From CAZPQM01 sp964588995 (lineage in GTDB: Bacteria; Pseudomonadota; Alphaproteobacteria; Rickettsiales; UBA8987): a stretch of DNA of 64,000 nucleotides. Where the stretch lies: the NCBI GenBank assembly GCA_964588995.1, contig CAZPQM010000004.1:61163-125162 (forward strand), given 5' to 3'. The position numbers and the translations under genes were made by a program. The notes under the pieces are model-generated. The model ran no database searches. It saw only the letters and a list, made by a program, of their open reading frames with translations, and was not told the origin of the DNA. This document shows positions 52,919 through 61,176 of the stretch, in pieces; the first letter of the stretch is position 1, and each line of letters starts with the position of its first letter.

Positions 52919-54085
52919 ATGACCAAGCCCGAGCAGAAACCCGCCAATCCGAATTTTTCCTCAGGCCCGTGTGCCAAGCGGCCCGGATGGAGTCTGGAGG
53001 CGCTAAAGGATGCCGCCGTCGGCCGTTCGCACCGCTCCAAACTGGGGAAAGCCAAGCTGAAGGAAGCGATTGATAAATCGCGCGACGTGCTTGGTGTGCC
53101 GGATGATTACCTGCTCGGGATCGTACCGGGTTCCGACACGGGTGCGTATGAGATGGCGATGTGGACGATGTTGGGAGCGCGCGGTGTGGATGCGCTTGCG
53201 TGGGAAAGCTTTGGCAGCGGCTGGGTAACGGACGTACTCAAACAACTGAAAATCGATGATGTTCGTACTTTTGAAGCGCCATATGGGGAGATTGTTGATC
53301 TGGATAAGGTCGATACCGATCGTGATGTGCTCTTTACCTGGAACGGAACGACCTCGGGCGTCAAAGTGCCGCATGCCGACTGGATCAAGGAAGACCGTGA
53401 AGGGCTTACCGTCTGCGATGCGACCTCGGCAGTCTTTGCTATGGATATGCCATGGGATAAGCTGGATATCGTGACCTATTCCTGGCAAAAAGTGATGGGA
53501 GGCGAAGCGGCGCATGGCGTACTGATTTTGAGCCCGCGCGCCGTACACAGGCTGGAAAGCTACACGCCGGAATGGCCCCTGCCTAAAGTGTTCCGCCTGA
53601 CCAAGAACGGCGAGCTGATTCAGGGTATTTTTGAGGGAGCGACGATTAACACGCCGTCGATGCTTTGCGTCGAAGATGCGTTGGACGGGCTTAACTGGGC
53701 GCAGTCGATCGGCGGTCTGGAAGCGCTGAAACAACGTTCGAACGATAACTTGAAAGCGCTTGAAGAGTGGGTCGAAACAACAGACTGGATTGATTTCCTC
53801 GCAGAAGATAAAGCGATTCGCAGCAACACCTCGATTTGCTTCAAAATCGTGGATAGCTGGTATAGCGCGTTACCCGAGGCAGAACAGGCATCTAAAGCCA
53901 AAGAGCTGGTAGCGTTGCTGGATAAGGAAGGCGTGGCCTATGATATCGGAGCGTATCGTGATGCTCCGGCGGGCCTGCGCATCTGGGGCGGAGCCACCGT
54001 AGAGACAGATGACATCAAAATTCTGACCGAATGGCTTGATTGGGCGTTTGGTGAAATAAAGGCGCAGGCAAAAGTGGCTGCATAA
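52919..54085 (+). CDS. serC: SerC, phosphoserine aminotransferase (long alphaproteobacterial type)
   Basis: A 388-residue PLP enzyme making phosphoserine from 3-phosphohydroxypyruvate. It starts TKPEQKPANPNFSSGPCAKRPGW. LVTGSDTGA-type loops (IVPGSDTGAYEMAMW), TWNGTTSGVK and the PLP-binding Lys191 (YSWQKVMGGEAAHG) are seen. This is the longer SerC class found in alphaproteobacteria and some archaea. ATG at 52919 follows AGGA; the frame opens at 52895 with a GTG. The 278 bases upstream contain no other gene. serA starts 28 bases after its stop. Confidence 0.95.
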   Translation: MTKPEQKPANPNFSSGPCAKRPGWSLEALKDAAVGRSHRSKLGKAKLKEAIDKSRDVLGVPDDYLLGIVPGSDTGAYEMAMWTMLGARGVDALAWESFGSGWVTDVLKQLKIDDVRTFEAPYGEIVDLDKVDTDRDVLFTWNGTTSGVKVPHADWIKEDREGLTVCDATSAVFAMDMPWDKLDIVTYSWQKVMGGEAAHGVLILSPRAVHRLESYTPEWPLPKVFRLTKNGELIQGIFEGATINTPSMLCVEDALDGLNWAQSIGGLEALKQRSNDNLKALEEWVETTDWIDFLAEDKAIRSNTSICFKIVDSWYSALPEAEQASKAKELVALLDKEGVAYDIGAYRDAPAGLRIWGGATVETDDIKILTEWLDWAFGEIKAQAKVAA

Positions 54086-54113
54086 ATAAGTAAGACAAAG
54101 GATTAGAAACGTT

Positions 54114-55694
54114 ATGCCTAAAGTATTAATTTCCGATAAGATGAGCCCACGCGCGAAAGAAGTGTTCGAGGAGCAGGGACTTGAAGTCGATGTCATTACC
54201 GGAAAAAGCCCGGAGGAACTGAAAGCAATTATCGGTGACTATGATGGGCTGGCGATCCGCTCGGCCACCAAGGTAACAGAGGATATTCTCGGTGCGGCGA
54301 AGAATTTGAAGGTGATTGCGCGCGCCGGTATCGGCGTTGATAATATCGACATTCCGGCCGCTTCGGCACGCGGAGTCGTCGTGATGAATACACCGTTCGG
54401 TAACTCGATCACCACGGCAGAGCATGCGATTGCCATGATGTTTGCCGTTGCCCGCCAGATTCCGGAGGCGAGCGTTTCGACCCATGCCGGTAAATGGGAA
54501 AAAAGCCGCTTCATGGGAACGGAGGTGACCGGCAAGACGCTCGGTCTGATTGGTGCGGGCAATATCGGCTCGATTGTCGCTGACCGTGCTAAAGGTCTGA
54601 AAATGAAGGTGATTGCGTCCGACCCGTTCCTGTCGGACGACAAGGCGCGTGACATGGGCGTTGAGAAGGTGGAGCTGGATGAGCTGTTCAGCCGCGCCGA
54701 TTTCATCACGCTGCATGTACCGCTGACCGATAAAACGCGAAATATCCTGTCGAAAGAGAATATCGCGAAATGCAAGCAGGGTGTGTATATCATCAACTGT
54801 GCGCGTGGCGGGTTGATTGATGAAGCGGCACTCAAGGAAGCGATTGAATCCGGGCATGTTAAAGGGGCTGCGATTGACGTTTTTGCGGAGGAGCCGGCGA
54901 AAGAGAACGTGCTGTTCGGGCTGGAGCAGGTGGTGTGTACGCCGCATCTTGGCGCTTCGACCGAAGAAGCGCAGGTGAATGTCGCCGTGCAGGTAGCAGA
55001 GCAGATTTCGGATTACCTGCTGCGGGGAACCGTCACCAATGCGCTCAACCTGCCATCGGTTTCGGAAGCGGAAGCGGAAAGGCTGAAACCCTATCAACAG
55101 CTTGCCGAGCAGTTGGGTGCCTTTGCCGGGCAACTCACCCAGCACGGGCTAAAAAATATCACGATTGAATATCAGGGCGATGTGACCAAACTGAACACCA
55201 AGCCGCTCACTGCCATTCTGCTGAAAGGGCTGCTTTCGCCGATGGTCAGCACGGTCAATATGATCAATGCGCCGCTTGTGGCGAAGGAGCGCAATATCGG
55301 TGTAAAGGAAGTCACCTCGGATAATGCCGGTGATTATAAAACGCTGGTTTCGGTCACCGTAGAAACCGATGAACGTACCCGAACGGTGGATGGTACACTG
55401 TTTGAGGGCAAGCATCCGCGCGTCGTGGAAGTCAATGGGGTTCCACTGGAAGCAAATCTTGGCCGCTTCATGCTCTATATCAATAATGAAGATAAACCAG
55501 GGCTGATCGGTAATCTGGGGAAATTGCTCGGTGATAAGGGTGTTAACATTGCAAATTTCCACTTGGGCCGTTCGAGTGAGAAAGACGATGCGATCGCGCT
55601 CGTGCAGGTCGATCAGGAAATCGATGCCGCAACCGAAGCCGAAATTGCCAAACTGCCAAGCGTTAAACAGGCTAAGTTATTAAGCTTTTCCTAA
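54114..55694 (+). CDS. serA: SerA, D-3-phosphoglycerate dehydrogenase
   Basis: A 526-residue dehydrogenase, the first step of serine synthesis. The NAD domain has TLGLIGAGNIGSIVADRAKG. The catalytic Arg, Glu and His are in INCARGGLIDEAAL, the following EEPA region, and CTPHLGASTEEAQ. An intervening substrate-binding domain (~315-450) and a C-terminal ACT domain (MLYINNEDKPGLIGNLGKLL) give the long form, often subject to serine feedback. It is co-oriented with serC. A hairpin terminator follows at 55725. Confidence 0.97.
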   Translation: MPKVLISDKMSPRAKEVFEEQGLEVDVITGKSPEELKAIIGDYDGLAIRSATKVTEDILGAAKNLKVIARAGIGVDNIDIPAASARGVVVMNTPFGNSITTAEHAIAMMFAVARQIPEASVSTHAGKWEKSRFMGTEVTGKTLGLIGAGNIGSIVADRAKGLKMKVIASDPFLSDDKARDMGVEKVELDELFSRADFITLHVPLTDKTRNILSKENIAKCKQGVYIINCARGGLIDEAALKEAIESGHVKGAAIDVFAEEPAKENVLFGLEQVVCTPHLGASTEEAQVNVAVQVAEQISDYLLRGTVTNALNLPSVSEAEAERLKPYQQLAEQLGAFAGQLTQHGLKNITIEYQGDVTKLNTKPLTAILLKGLLSPMVSTVNMINAPLVAKERNIGVKEVTSDNAGDYKTLVSVTVETDERTRTVDGTLFEGKHPRVVEVNGVPLEANLGRFMLYINNEDKPGLIGNLGKLLGDKGVNIANFHLGRSSEKDDAIALVQVDQEIDAATEAEIAKLPSVKQAKLLSFS

Positions 55695-55724
55695 ATCTGT
55701 AGGCTTTATTTTCATTTATCTTTA

Positions 55725-55756
55725 GAGGGCTGTACTGAAATTAGTACGGCCCTTTA
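55725..55756 (+). terminator. Rho-independent-like terminator of serA
   Basis: AGGGCTGTACT (55725-55735) pairs with AGTACGGCCCT (55742-55752) with one G-U pair and a 6-base loop, followed by TTATGTTT. It lies 31 bases after the serA stop. Confidence 0.8.
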
Positions 55757-55836
55757 TGTTTGCGCCCATTCAGCATTTTAAAAAACCCTCTTCCGGGAAA
55801 ATATTTGTCACGTATTTATTAAATATACGCTGAGAG

Positions 55837-56111
55837 TTAGACACTGTTAGCTAATTCTGAAGTATTTTGCCATGAGACAGATGTTGTTAAAGAACAAGGA
55901 AAATATCGCCGGGAATAGTGGGCTTATTTCCAAGAGATTTTTCGCCGTTATTTGGCAACATCAGCCATGGTTCTGCTAATTGCAGCCTAAATCGCTGCTC
56001 GCAGCGTTAAAGCGCTTGCCAATAGAACCACTATTAACTGCACGCTTTGTCTTGCGAATCAACGATTTAGGCTAGCAACAAAATATTTCAGAATTAGCTA
56101 ACAGTGTCTAA
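55837..56111. mobile_element. MITE-like element with 33-bp terminal inverted repeats
   Basis: The left end 55837-55869 (beginning TTAGACACTGTTAGC) and the right end 56079-56111 (ending GCTAACAGTGTCTAA) are inverted copies matching at 32 of 33 positions, 275 bp apart end to end. A second, inner inverted pair AGCCTAAATCG (55984-55994) and CGATTTAGGCT (56063-56073) is perfect. There is no open reading frame inside, so it would depend on a transposase elsewhere. TA lies one base in from each tip, which would fit a TA target duplication. Confidence 0.75.
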
Positions 56112-56164
56112 AGCATTTCCTTTCAGCTACAACGAACGTAGAGCATTAAAACATTACCATACAC

Positions 56165-56327
56165 CGTCATGCCGGAAAATTTTATAGTAATAAAATTTAT
56201 CCGGTATCCAGAAGTAGGAAATGGGTAGTAATCCATCTCCGTTTAACTCATCCGATTACTATCGGATGCGTTAAGGTGGATTCCGTCGTCTCGCTGACTA
56301 AGGTCAGATCGCGTGTCGGAATGACGA
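56165..56327. repeat. Palindromic repeat upstream of the GTA portal gene
   Basis: The outer arms CGTCATGCCGG and GTCGGAATGACG enclose smaller perfect hairpins, such as AAATTTTAT and ATAAAATTT (56177-56198) and CCGAT/ATCGG. Together with the MITE-like element it fills the 656-base serA-portal gap; no gene or terminase fragment is seen there. Confidence 0.75.
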
Positions 56328-56350
56328 TTCTTCTTACTTAGGAATACATT

Positions 56351-57574
56351 ATGACCCAACCATCTGCCCCCTCCCGTTTTAAACAAGCATGGAACGTGCT
56401 CCGTGGACGCGAAGTAAAACACGCTTCTTATGCTTATGCGCAAACCTATTTGCAGGAGATCGGCAAGGCCGTCTGGAGCCCACGGGAATATGGCAAATTC
56501 GCCGAAGAGGGCTATGTCAAAAATGTGGTAGCGCACCGTTGCATCCGACTGATTGCCGAGTCAGCCTCAGCGGTGAAATGGCAACTCTATGCGGACCATG
56601 AGGGAGGGCGTGAGCAATTGAAGCAGCATCCGGCGCTGCAGATGTTACATCGCCCTAACCCAACGATGGGCGGCTCAGAACTAATTGAAGCGCTGGTGAC
56701 CTATAAACTCATCAGTGGTAATGCGTATCTGCTCAGTGTAGGGCCGAAAGACGGCAACCCGCAGGAGCTGTATTGTTTGCGCCCTGATCGTATGAAAGTG
56801 ATTGCGGGGCGCGACTTTGTACCGCAGGGCTACGAATACCAGGTCGGCGAGCGTATCACGCGCTATTCAGTCGATCGTCTCACAGGCCGTTCCAGTATCC
56901 TCCATCTGAAATCCTTCCACCCCATGAATGACTGGTACGGCCTGTCTCCCATCGAAGCGGCGGCATATAGTATTGATCAGCATAATCAGGCGGCGGTATG
57001 GAATCAGGCGCTGTTACAGAATGGCGCGAAACCGAGCGGTGCGCTCGTCGTACAAACGCGGCAGGACGGCTCGGGCGGGCATCTTTCGGATGAGCAGTTT
57101 ACCCGCATCAAGTCGCAGATTGATGAGCAATATGCCGGTGCGTTGAATGCGGGTAGGCCGCTGCTGTTGGAGGGTGGGCTCGACTGGCGCGAGATGAGCC
57201 TGTCGCCAAAGGATATGGATTTTATTGACGGGAAACACAGCTCGGCTCGCGATATTGCGCTGGCGTTTGGTGTACCGCCGCAACTGCTCGGCATCCCGGG
57301 AGATAACACCTACAGCAACTTGGTAGAAGCACGGCTCGGTCTGTGGGAACAGACGATTCTGCCGCTACTGGATAAGGTTACGACGAACCTCAATAGCTGG
57401 CTGCTGCCGGCTTATAGTGGCGGCGAGACGCTTCAATTGCAATATGATACGGATGCAATCTCCGCGCTGGCTCCGCGCCGCGATTATGTGTGGAAACGGG
57501 TGAAAGATGCCGACTTCCTTACGGTGGATGAAAAACGTGCCGCGCTGGGCTATGGGCCATTAGGGGAAAATTAG
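56351..57574 (+). CDS. Portal protein (HK97 family, GTA g3-like)
   Basis: A 407-residue HK97-type portal. Features are SPREYGKFAEEGYVKNVVAHRCIRLIAESASAVKWQLY near the N-terminus, VTYKLISGNAYLL, LHLKSFHPMNDWYGLSPIEAAAYSID, and FGVPPQLLGIPGDNTYSNLVEARLGLWEQTILPLLD at the end. The portal forms the dodecameric ring for DNA entry and exit. Its close match in layout to the Rhodobacter GTA portal, and the capsid and tail genes downstream, point to a GTA rather than an active prophage. The large terminase normally just upstream is absent. An AGGA lies before the ATG. Confidence 0.92.
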   Translation: MTQPSAPSRFKQAWNVLRGREVKHASYAYAQTYLQEIGKAVWSPREYGKFAEEGYVKNVVAHRCIRLIAESASAVKWQLYADHEGGREQLKQHPALQMLHRPNPTMGGSELIEALVTYKLISGNAYLLSVGPKDGNPQELYCLRPDRMKVIAGRDFVPQGYEYQVGERITRYSVDRLTGRSSILHLKSFHPMNDWYGLSPIEAAAYSIDQHNQAAVWNQALLQNGAKPSGALVVQTRQDGSGGHLSDEQFTRIKSQIDEQYAGALNAGRPLLLEGGLDWREMSLSPKDMDFIDGKHSSARDIALAFGVPPQLLGIPGDNTYSNLVEARLGLWEQTILPLLDKVTTNLNSWLLPAYSGGETLQLQYDTDAISALAPRRDYVWKRVKDADFLTVDEKRAALGYGPLGEN

Positions 57575-57597
57575 AATACGCGAATGCGGGAAATATT

Positions 57598-57728
57598 AAC
57601 TCCCCCCTTGCGGGGGAGTCTGAATCTTTGATTCAGGTGGGGGGTCACATCTAGCGCAATACCCCCCACCCAATCGCGCTAATAGCGTTGCAATCTGCGC
57701 TCTTGGACTCCCCCGCAAGGGGGGAGTT
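57598..57728. repeat. 131-bp element with perfect 23-bp inverted ends
   Basis: AACTCCCCCCTTGCGGGGGA (start of a 23-base arm, 57598-57620) is perfectly complementary to the arm at 57706-57728. Inner GGTGGGGGGTCAC / ACCCCCCACC stretches pair too. It fills the gap between portal and protease. Confidence 0.9.
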
Positions 57729-57748
57729 ATTTTATAAGGAAAAAACTC

Positions 57749-58399
57749 ATGCAACATAAACACGATACCTTTGATCTTGATGTGAAGCAGCTTAAAGAAG
57801 ATGGACGTTTCAGCGGCTATGCGAGTATTTTTGATATGGTCGATCATCAGGGCGATGTGGTCGCAAAGGGTGCGTTTGCCGAGTCGGTCAAAAACGACGC
57901 AGGCAAGGTGAAGCTGCTCTGGCAGCATAAGCTCGATGAGCCGGTCGGTACGATTACAGAACTGCGCGAAGATGAGCAGGGGCTCTATGTGGAAGGGCAG
58001 TTGCTGCTCGATATTGCCAAAGGTGCGGAAGTCTATAGCATGCTGAAAAGTGGGGCGATCGACAGCCTCAGTATCGGCTACAAGGTCAAAGATGCCGAAT
58101 TTATACCAGATACGGGCGTACGCGTGCTGCGGGAGGTGGAACTGTTTGAAATCAGTTTCGTGACCTTTCCGGCGAATCAGAATGCGCGCATACGCAGCGT
58201 AAAGTGCGAAAAACCGGAAACGATCCGGGATTTCGAATCATTCCTGCGCGAAGCAGGATTTTCACGAACCGAAGCCAAGCAGATTGTTGCCTCCGGCTAT
58301 AAGTCACTTGATCAGCGCGACGCTGAACCGGTGACGATGGAAGCAATGATTGCGCTCGATCGTTCGATTGATCGGGCGATGGCTTCGCTTACTAATTAG
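57749..58399 (+). CDS. Prohead protease (HK97 family U35, GTA g4-like)
   Basis: A 216-residue maturation protease that cleaves the capsid N-terminal scaffold. The fold motifs are FSGYASIFDMVDHQGDVVAKGAF, then His60 in KLLWQHKLDEPVG and the Ser108 region in AIDSLSIGYKV, followed by ELFEISFVTFPANQNARI. The C-terminal helical region (~165-216) is usual. A good AAGGA lies before the ATG. It lies between portal and capsid as in GTA and HK97-like loci, though repeats fill both gaps. Confidence 0.92.
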   Translation: MQHKHDTFDLDVKQLKEDGRFSGYASIFDMVDHQGDVVAKGAFAESVKNDAGKVKLLWQHKLDEPVGTITELREDEQGLYVEGQLLLDIAKGAEVYSMLKSGAIDSLSIGYKVKDAEFIPDTGVRVLREVELFEISFVTFPANQNARIRSVKCEKPETIRDFESFLREAGFSRTEAKQIVASGYKSLDQRDAEPVTMEAMIALDRSIDRAMASLTN

Positions 58400-58553
58400 T
58401 CCCCCTCCTGCTTGCGGGAGGGGCGAGAAATGCGAGACGGCTTGCTGTCCGGATTTCTGGGGAGGGCAATGCTCACGGCAATTTGACCCCCACTACTGCG
58501 GCTAAGCTATTTTATAGCTAAGCCTCGTTGCCCCCACCGCAAGCAGGGGAGGG
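58400..58553. repeat. Palindromic repeat between protease and capsid genes
   Basis: TCCCCCTCCTGCTTGCGGGAGGGG at the left and CCCCCACCGCAAGCAGGGGAGGG at the right are inverted. A small hairpin GCTAAGCTAT/ATAGCTAAGC (one mismatch) lies at 58500-58522. It is the same family as the units at 5946 and 33160. Confidence 0.85.
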
Positions 58554-58580
58554 TTTTTATATAAAAAAAGGAAAAAAACC

Positions 58581-59768
58581 ATGACACTACAACGCATTAC
58601 AAAGCGTGTGGACCAGCTCGGCCATGCGTGGGAAGAATTCAAGCAGGTCAATGACCGCCGTTTGAAGGAAATTGAGCAAAAAGGCGCTGCCGACGCGCTG
58701 ACGACAGAGCAGCTGAACCGTATTAACCAGGCGATGGATAACTATAAGAGCCGGATGGACGGGCTGGAAACGGCGATGAGCCGCCCTTCTGCCGGGTGTG
58801 ATATTAGCCGCCCGGAAGCAGCTGAGCATAAGCTGGCCTTCATCAATTATTTACGCAAGGGCGTGGATGATGAGTTGCATTTCCTCGAACAGAAAGCGCT
58901 GTCAGTCGGCACCGATTCCGATGGTGGATTTCTGGTTACTTCGCAGATGGCGGAAACGATCGCAAAATATGTGTTTGAATCTTCGCCGATGCGGCAACTG
59001 GCCTCGGTGGTAAATATCTCTACCGATTCGCTCGATGTGATTCAGGATGATGATGAGCCGGCTAGCGCCTGGACCACGGAAACTGGCACGGTTTCTGAAA
59101 CCAATTCTCCGACTATTGGCAAGAAGGTCATTGATGTGCATGAGCTGTATGCGCAACCGAAAGCGACCCAGAAGCTGATTGATGACTCATCGGTCGATAT
59201 TGAGGCGTGGCTGACGGAAAAAATCTCCGAGGCCTTCACCCGCATGGAGAATACGGCCTTCATCGCCGGGGATGGTTCCGGTAAGCCGAAGGGAATAACG
59301 ACCTACGCCGCAGGGACAGGCGATGAGCAGATCGAGCAGATTGATTCCGGTACGAACGGGCAGATCACCGCGGACGGTATCGTGAATCTGTTCTATGCGT
59401 TAAAAGAAGAATACGCCACCAATGCGACCTTCCTGATGCGCCGTGCTGCAATGCAGCAAGTGCGGCTGTTGAAGGAGTCAACTACCGGGCAATATCTCTG
59501 GAACCCGGGCCTTGCAGCTGGTGCTCCGGATACATTGCTCGGCGTGCCGGTAATGCAGGCCGCGGATATGCCGGCTCCGACAACGAACAGCCTCTCAGTT
59601 GCGCTCGGCGATTTCCGCCGCGCCTATCAGATCGTGGACCGCACCGGGGTGCGCATCCTCCGTGATCCGTTCACCGAGAAGCCATTCGTGAAGTTCTACG
59701 CGACCAAGCGTGTCGGCGGTGATGTCGTCAACTTTGAGGCGATAAAGCTGCTGAAGCTGGCTGAGTAA
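58581..59768 (+). CDS. Major capsid protein (HK97 family, GTA g5-like)
   Basis: A 395-residue capsid. The first ~100 residues form the delta/scaffold domain, rich in charged helix (VDQLGHAWEEFKQVNDRRLKEIEQ), removed by the protease. The mature part starts near residue 105 (ALSVGTDSDGGFLVTSQMAETI) and contains SPMRQLASVVNISTDSLDVIQD, AFIAGDGSGKPKGI, and the C-terminal YQIVDRTGVRILRDPFTEKPFVKFYATKRVGG, all typical of GTA capsids. AAGGA precedes the ATG. Confidence 0.94.
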   Translation: MTLQRITKRVDQLGHAWEEFKQVNDRRLKEIEQKGAADALTTEQLNRINQAMDNYKSRMDGLETAMSRPSAGCDISRPEAAEHKLAFINYLRKGVDDELHFLEQKALSVGTDSDGGFLVTSQMAETIAKYVFESSPMRQLASVVNISTDSLDVIQDDDEPASAWTTETGTVSETNSPTIGKKVIDVHELYAQPKATQKLIDDSSVDIEAWLTEKISEAFTRMENTAFIAGDGSGKPKGITTYAAGTGDEQIEQIDSGTNGQITADGIVNLFYALKEEYATNATFLMRRAAMQQVRLLKESTTGQYLWNPGLAAGAPDTLLGVPVMQAADMPAPTTNSLSVALGDFRRAYQIVDRTGVRILRDPFTEKPFVKFYATKRVGGDVVNFEAIKLLKLAE

Positions 59769-59780
59769 ATATTGCCACTA

Positions 59781-59884
59781 CCCGTCATTACCCGAATTTT
59801 TCGCAAGAAACATTCAAGGGTAATCTCGTGCCATAATCCTGAGATCCCCCTAGAATTGGTTCCGCCAATTCGGGGGATGACGGG
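59781..59884. repeat. Palindromic repeat between capsid and connector genes
   Basis: CCCGTCATTACCCGAATT and GCCAATTCGGGGGATGACGGG lie in opposite orientation at its ends, with GAATTGGTTCCGCCAATTC as an inner hairpin. It ends 18 bases before the next start. Confidence 0.8.
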
Positions 59885-59902
59885 TCTAATAGGAGTATCC
59901 CC

Positions 59903-60442
59903 ATGACCATTACCCCTTATATATCGCAGGTGATTGCACCGACGAGTGAACCGCTGACCCTGACCGAGGCGAAGCTCTATCTCCGTGTCGATCATAGTGA
60001 TGATGACGCCGTGATTACGCGCATGATCGCCGCCAGCCGACGGAAAGCGGAGAGCTACGTTCGTCGTTCGCTCATCACGCAAAGCTGGCGGCTGATGTTT
60101 GATGATTATGCGCCGACCATTTTTGCGCTGCCGCGTGGGCCGGTACAGTCGATCACCCATGTAAAGCTGATTGCCAAGGACGGTGCGGAAACGACACTGG
60201 ATGCGAGTGCTTATCACACCACGGCGGGGAACAAGAAACTCGTATTCGATATTTCCCCGATGGCGCATCTGGTTGAGGTGCAATATGTCGCCGGATATGG
60301 TGAAGCGGCGGATGTGCCGGTTGCCATCAAGCAAGGCATGCTCGGCCATATCGCGACCATGTACGATACCCGCGACATTACGGTAGCCCCGGATGGCATC
60401 ACCTGTTCGCTCTATGATGATTTTCGTGAGATTTGCTTATGA
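59903..60442 (+). CDS. Head-tail connector protein (GTA g6-like)
   Basis: A 179-residue protein with the phage gp6/phiE125-gp8 connector pattern: PLTLTEAKLYLRVDHSDDDAVITRMIAASRRKAESYVRRSLITQSWRL, then a beta-rich middle (LPRGPVQSITHVKLIAKDG) and VEVQYVAGYGEAADVPVAIKQGMLGHIATMYD. It forms the ring below the portal. AGGAG precedes the ATG. It overlaps the next gene by 4 bases (ATGA). Confidence 0.88.
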   Translation: MTITPYISQVIAPTSEPLTLTEAKLYLRVDHSDDDAVITRMIAASRRKAESYVRRSLITQSWRLMFDDYAPTIFALPRGPVQSITHVKLIAKDGAETTLDASAYHTTAGNKKLVFDISPMAHLVEVQYVAGYGEAADVPVAIKQGMLGHIATMYDTRDITVAPDGITCSLYDDFREICL

Positions 60443-60777
60443 GCCGGGATAATCTGACGAGCACACTGCGCCAGCGGATCACGATTGAAGAACTGGTGAA
60501 AACCCCGGATGGGGCAGGGGGTTTTACGACCAGCTGGCAAAGTGTTGCGACGCTATGGGCGAACGTAAAGTTTCAATCCGGCTTTTCGCGCGCAAACGAG
60601 CCGTTTGAACAGGAGCGGCTGGTTACCCGTAAACGGGCAATAGCAACGGTCCGCTATCAGGAGGGGCTGGATACCACCATGCGTGTGATCTCTGCCGGTG
60701 AAACCTATGATATCACGTCGATTAACGACCCGGACGGGCAGAAAATCCGGCTGAAAATGGTGCTGGTTTCTGAGTGA
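60439..60777 (+). CDS. Head-tail adaptor (GTA g7-like)
   Basis: A 112-residue protein matching the phage head-tail joining family: LRQRITIEELVKTPDGAGGFTTSWQSVATLWANVK, then the basic RKRAIATVRYQEG and the end MRVISAGETYDITSINDPDGQKIRLKMVLVSE. ATG at 60439 overlaps g6 by 4 bases; an in-frame TTG at 60433 is less likely. After it the normal tail genes g8-g12 are missing. Confidence 0.88.
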   Translation: MSRDNLTSTLRQRITIEELVKTPDGAGGFTTSWQSVATLWANVKFQSGFSRANEPFEQERLVTRKRAIATVRYQEGLDTTMRVISAGETYDITSINDPDGQKIRLKMVLVSE

Positions 60778-60815
60778 GTAGTTTTAGCAGGTTGTGGACT
60801 TAGCGTCTTTACCAG

Positions 60816-60995
60816 CCGTCATCGCGAACGCAGTGACGCGATCTCAGGCCAATAGCCCCGTCATCCTGAGCGGAGCGATAGCGTAGTCGAAGGATCTACT
60901 GGAACGGAACGCCTGAAAAAGATGCTTCGACTCGCTCTGCTCGCTCAGCATGACAAAGAGAGTGCCGTGCTCCCGTTGGTCGTTCGCAATGACGG
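60816..60995. repeat. Nested repeats: family-B element inserted in a family-A element
   Basis: CGTCATCGCGAACGCAG...GATCTCAGGCC (60816-60849) and GTGCCGTGCTCCCGTTGG...CAATGACGG (60961-60995) are two halves of a family-A palindrome. Between them, 60858-60957 is a full family-B palindrome (GTCATCCTGAGCGGAGCG ... CTCGCTCAGCATGAC). The 399-base gap holds no gene before the next promoter. Confidence 0.85.
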
Positions 60996-61138
60996 AAGAG
61001 CCACCCGCTTAGATAAACGCACAGAAACGAAGAAAATAGATGACCCCAGTAACGTGCTGTTATGTATGAAATAATACCGATACAAAGCGTGTTATTTCAG
61101 CTTAAAGCACCACCCTCAAACCTAAAACCTATTTATTA

Positions 61139-61167
61139 ATGACTTTTTAACTAAATTATGTTACAAT
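61139..61167 (+). promoter_or_regulatory. Promoter of the accessory GTA-locus gene
   Basis: ATGACT (61139-61144, five of six TTGACT positions) and TACAAT (61162-61167) are 17 bases apart. Transcription would begin near 61174, about three bases before the ATG at 61177, implying a leaderless or nearly leaderless message. Confidence 0.5.
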
Positions 61168-61176
61168 AAACTTGTT

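Noticed and set aside
54126..55145. A 339-codon open frame on the minus strand across serA
   Set aside because: It lies wholly within the well-supported serA gene in the opposite direction, has no family motif, and is rich in His/Arg as expected from antisense translation.
56351..60777. Intact prophage
   Set aside because: There is no integrase, lysogeny regulator, lysis cassette or terminase near, and the gene layout follows the GTA order.
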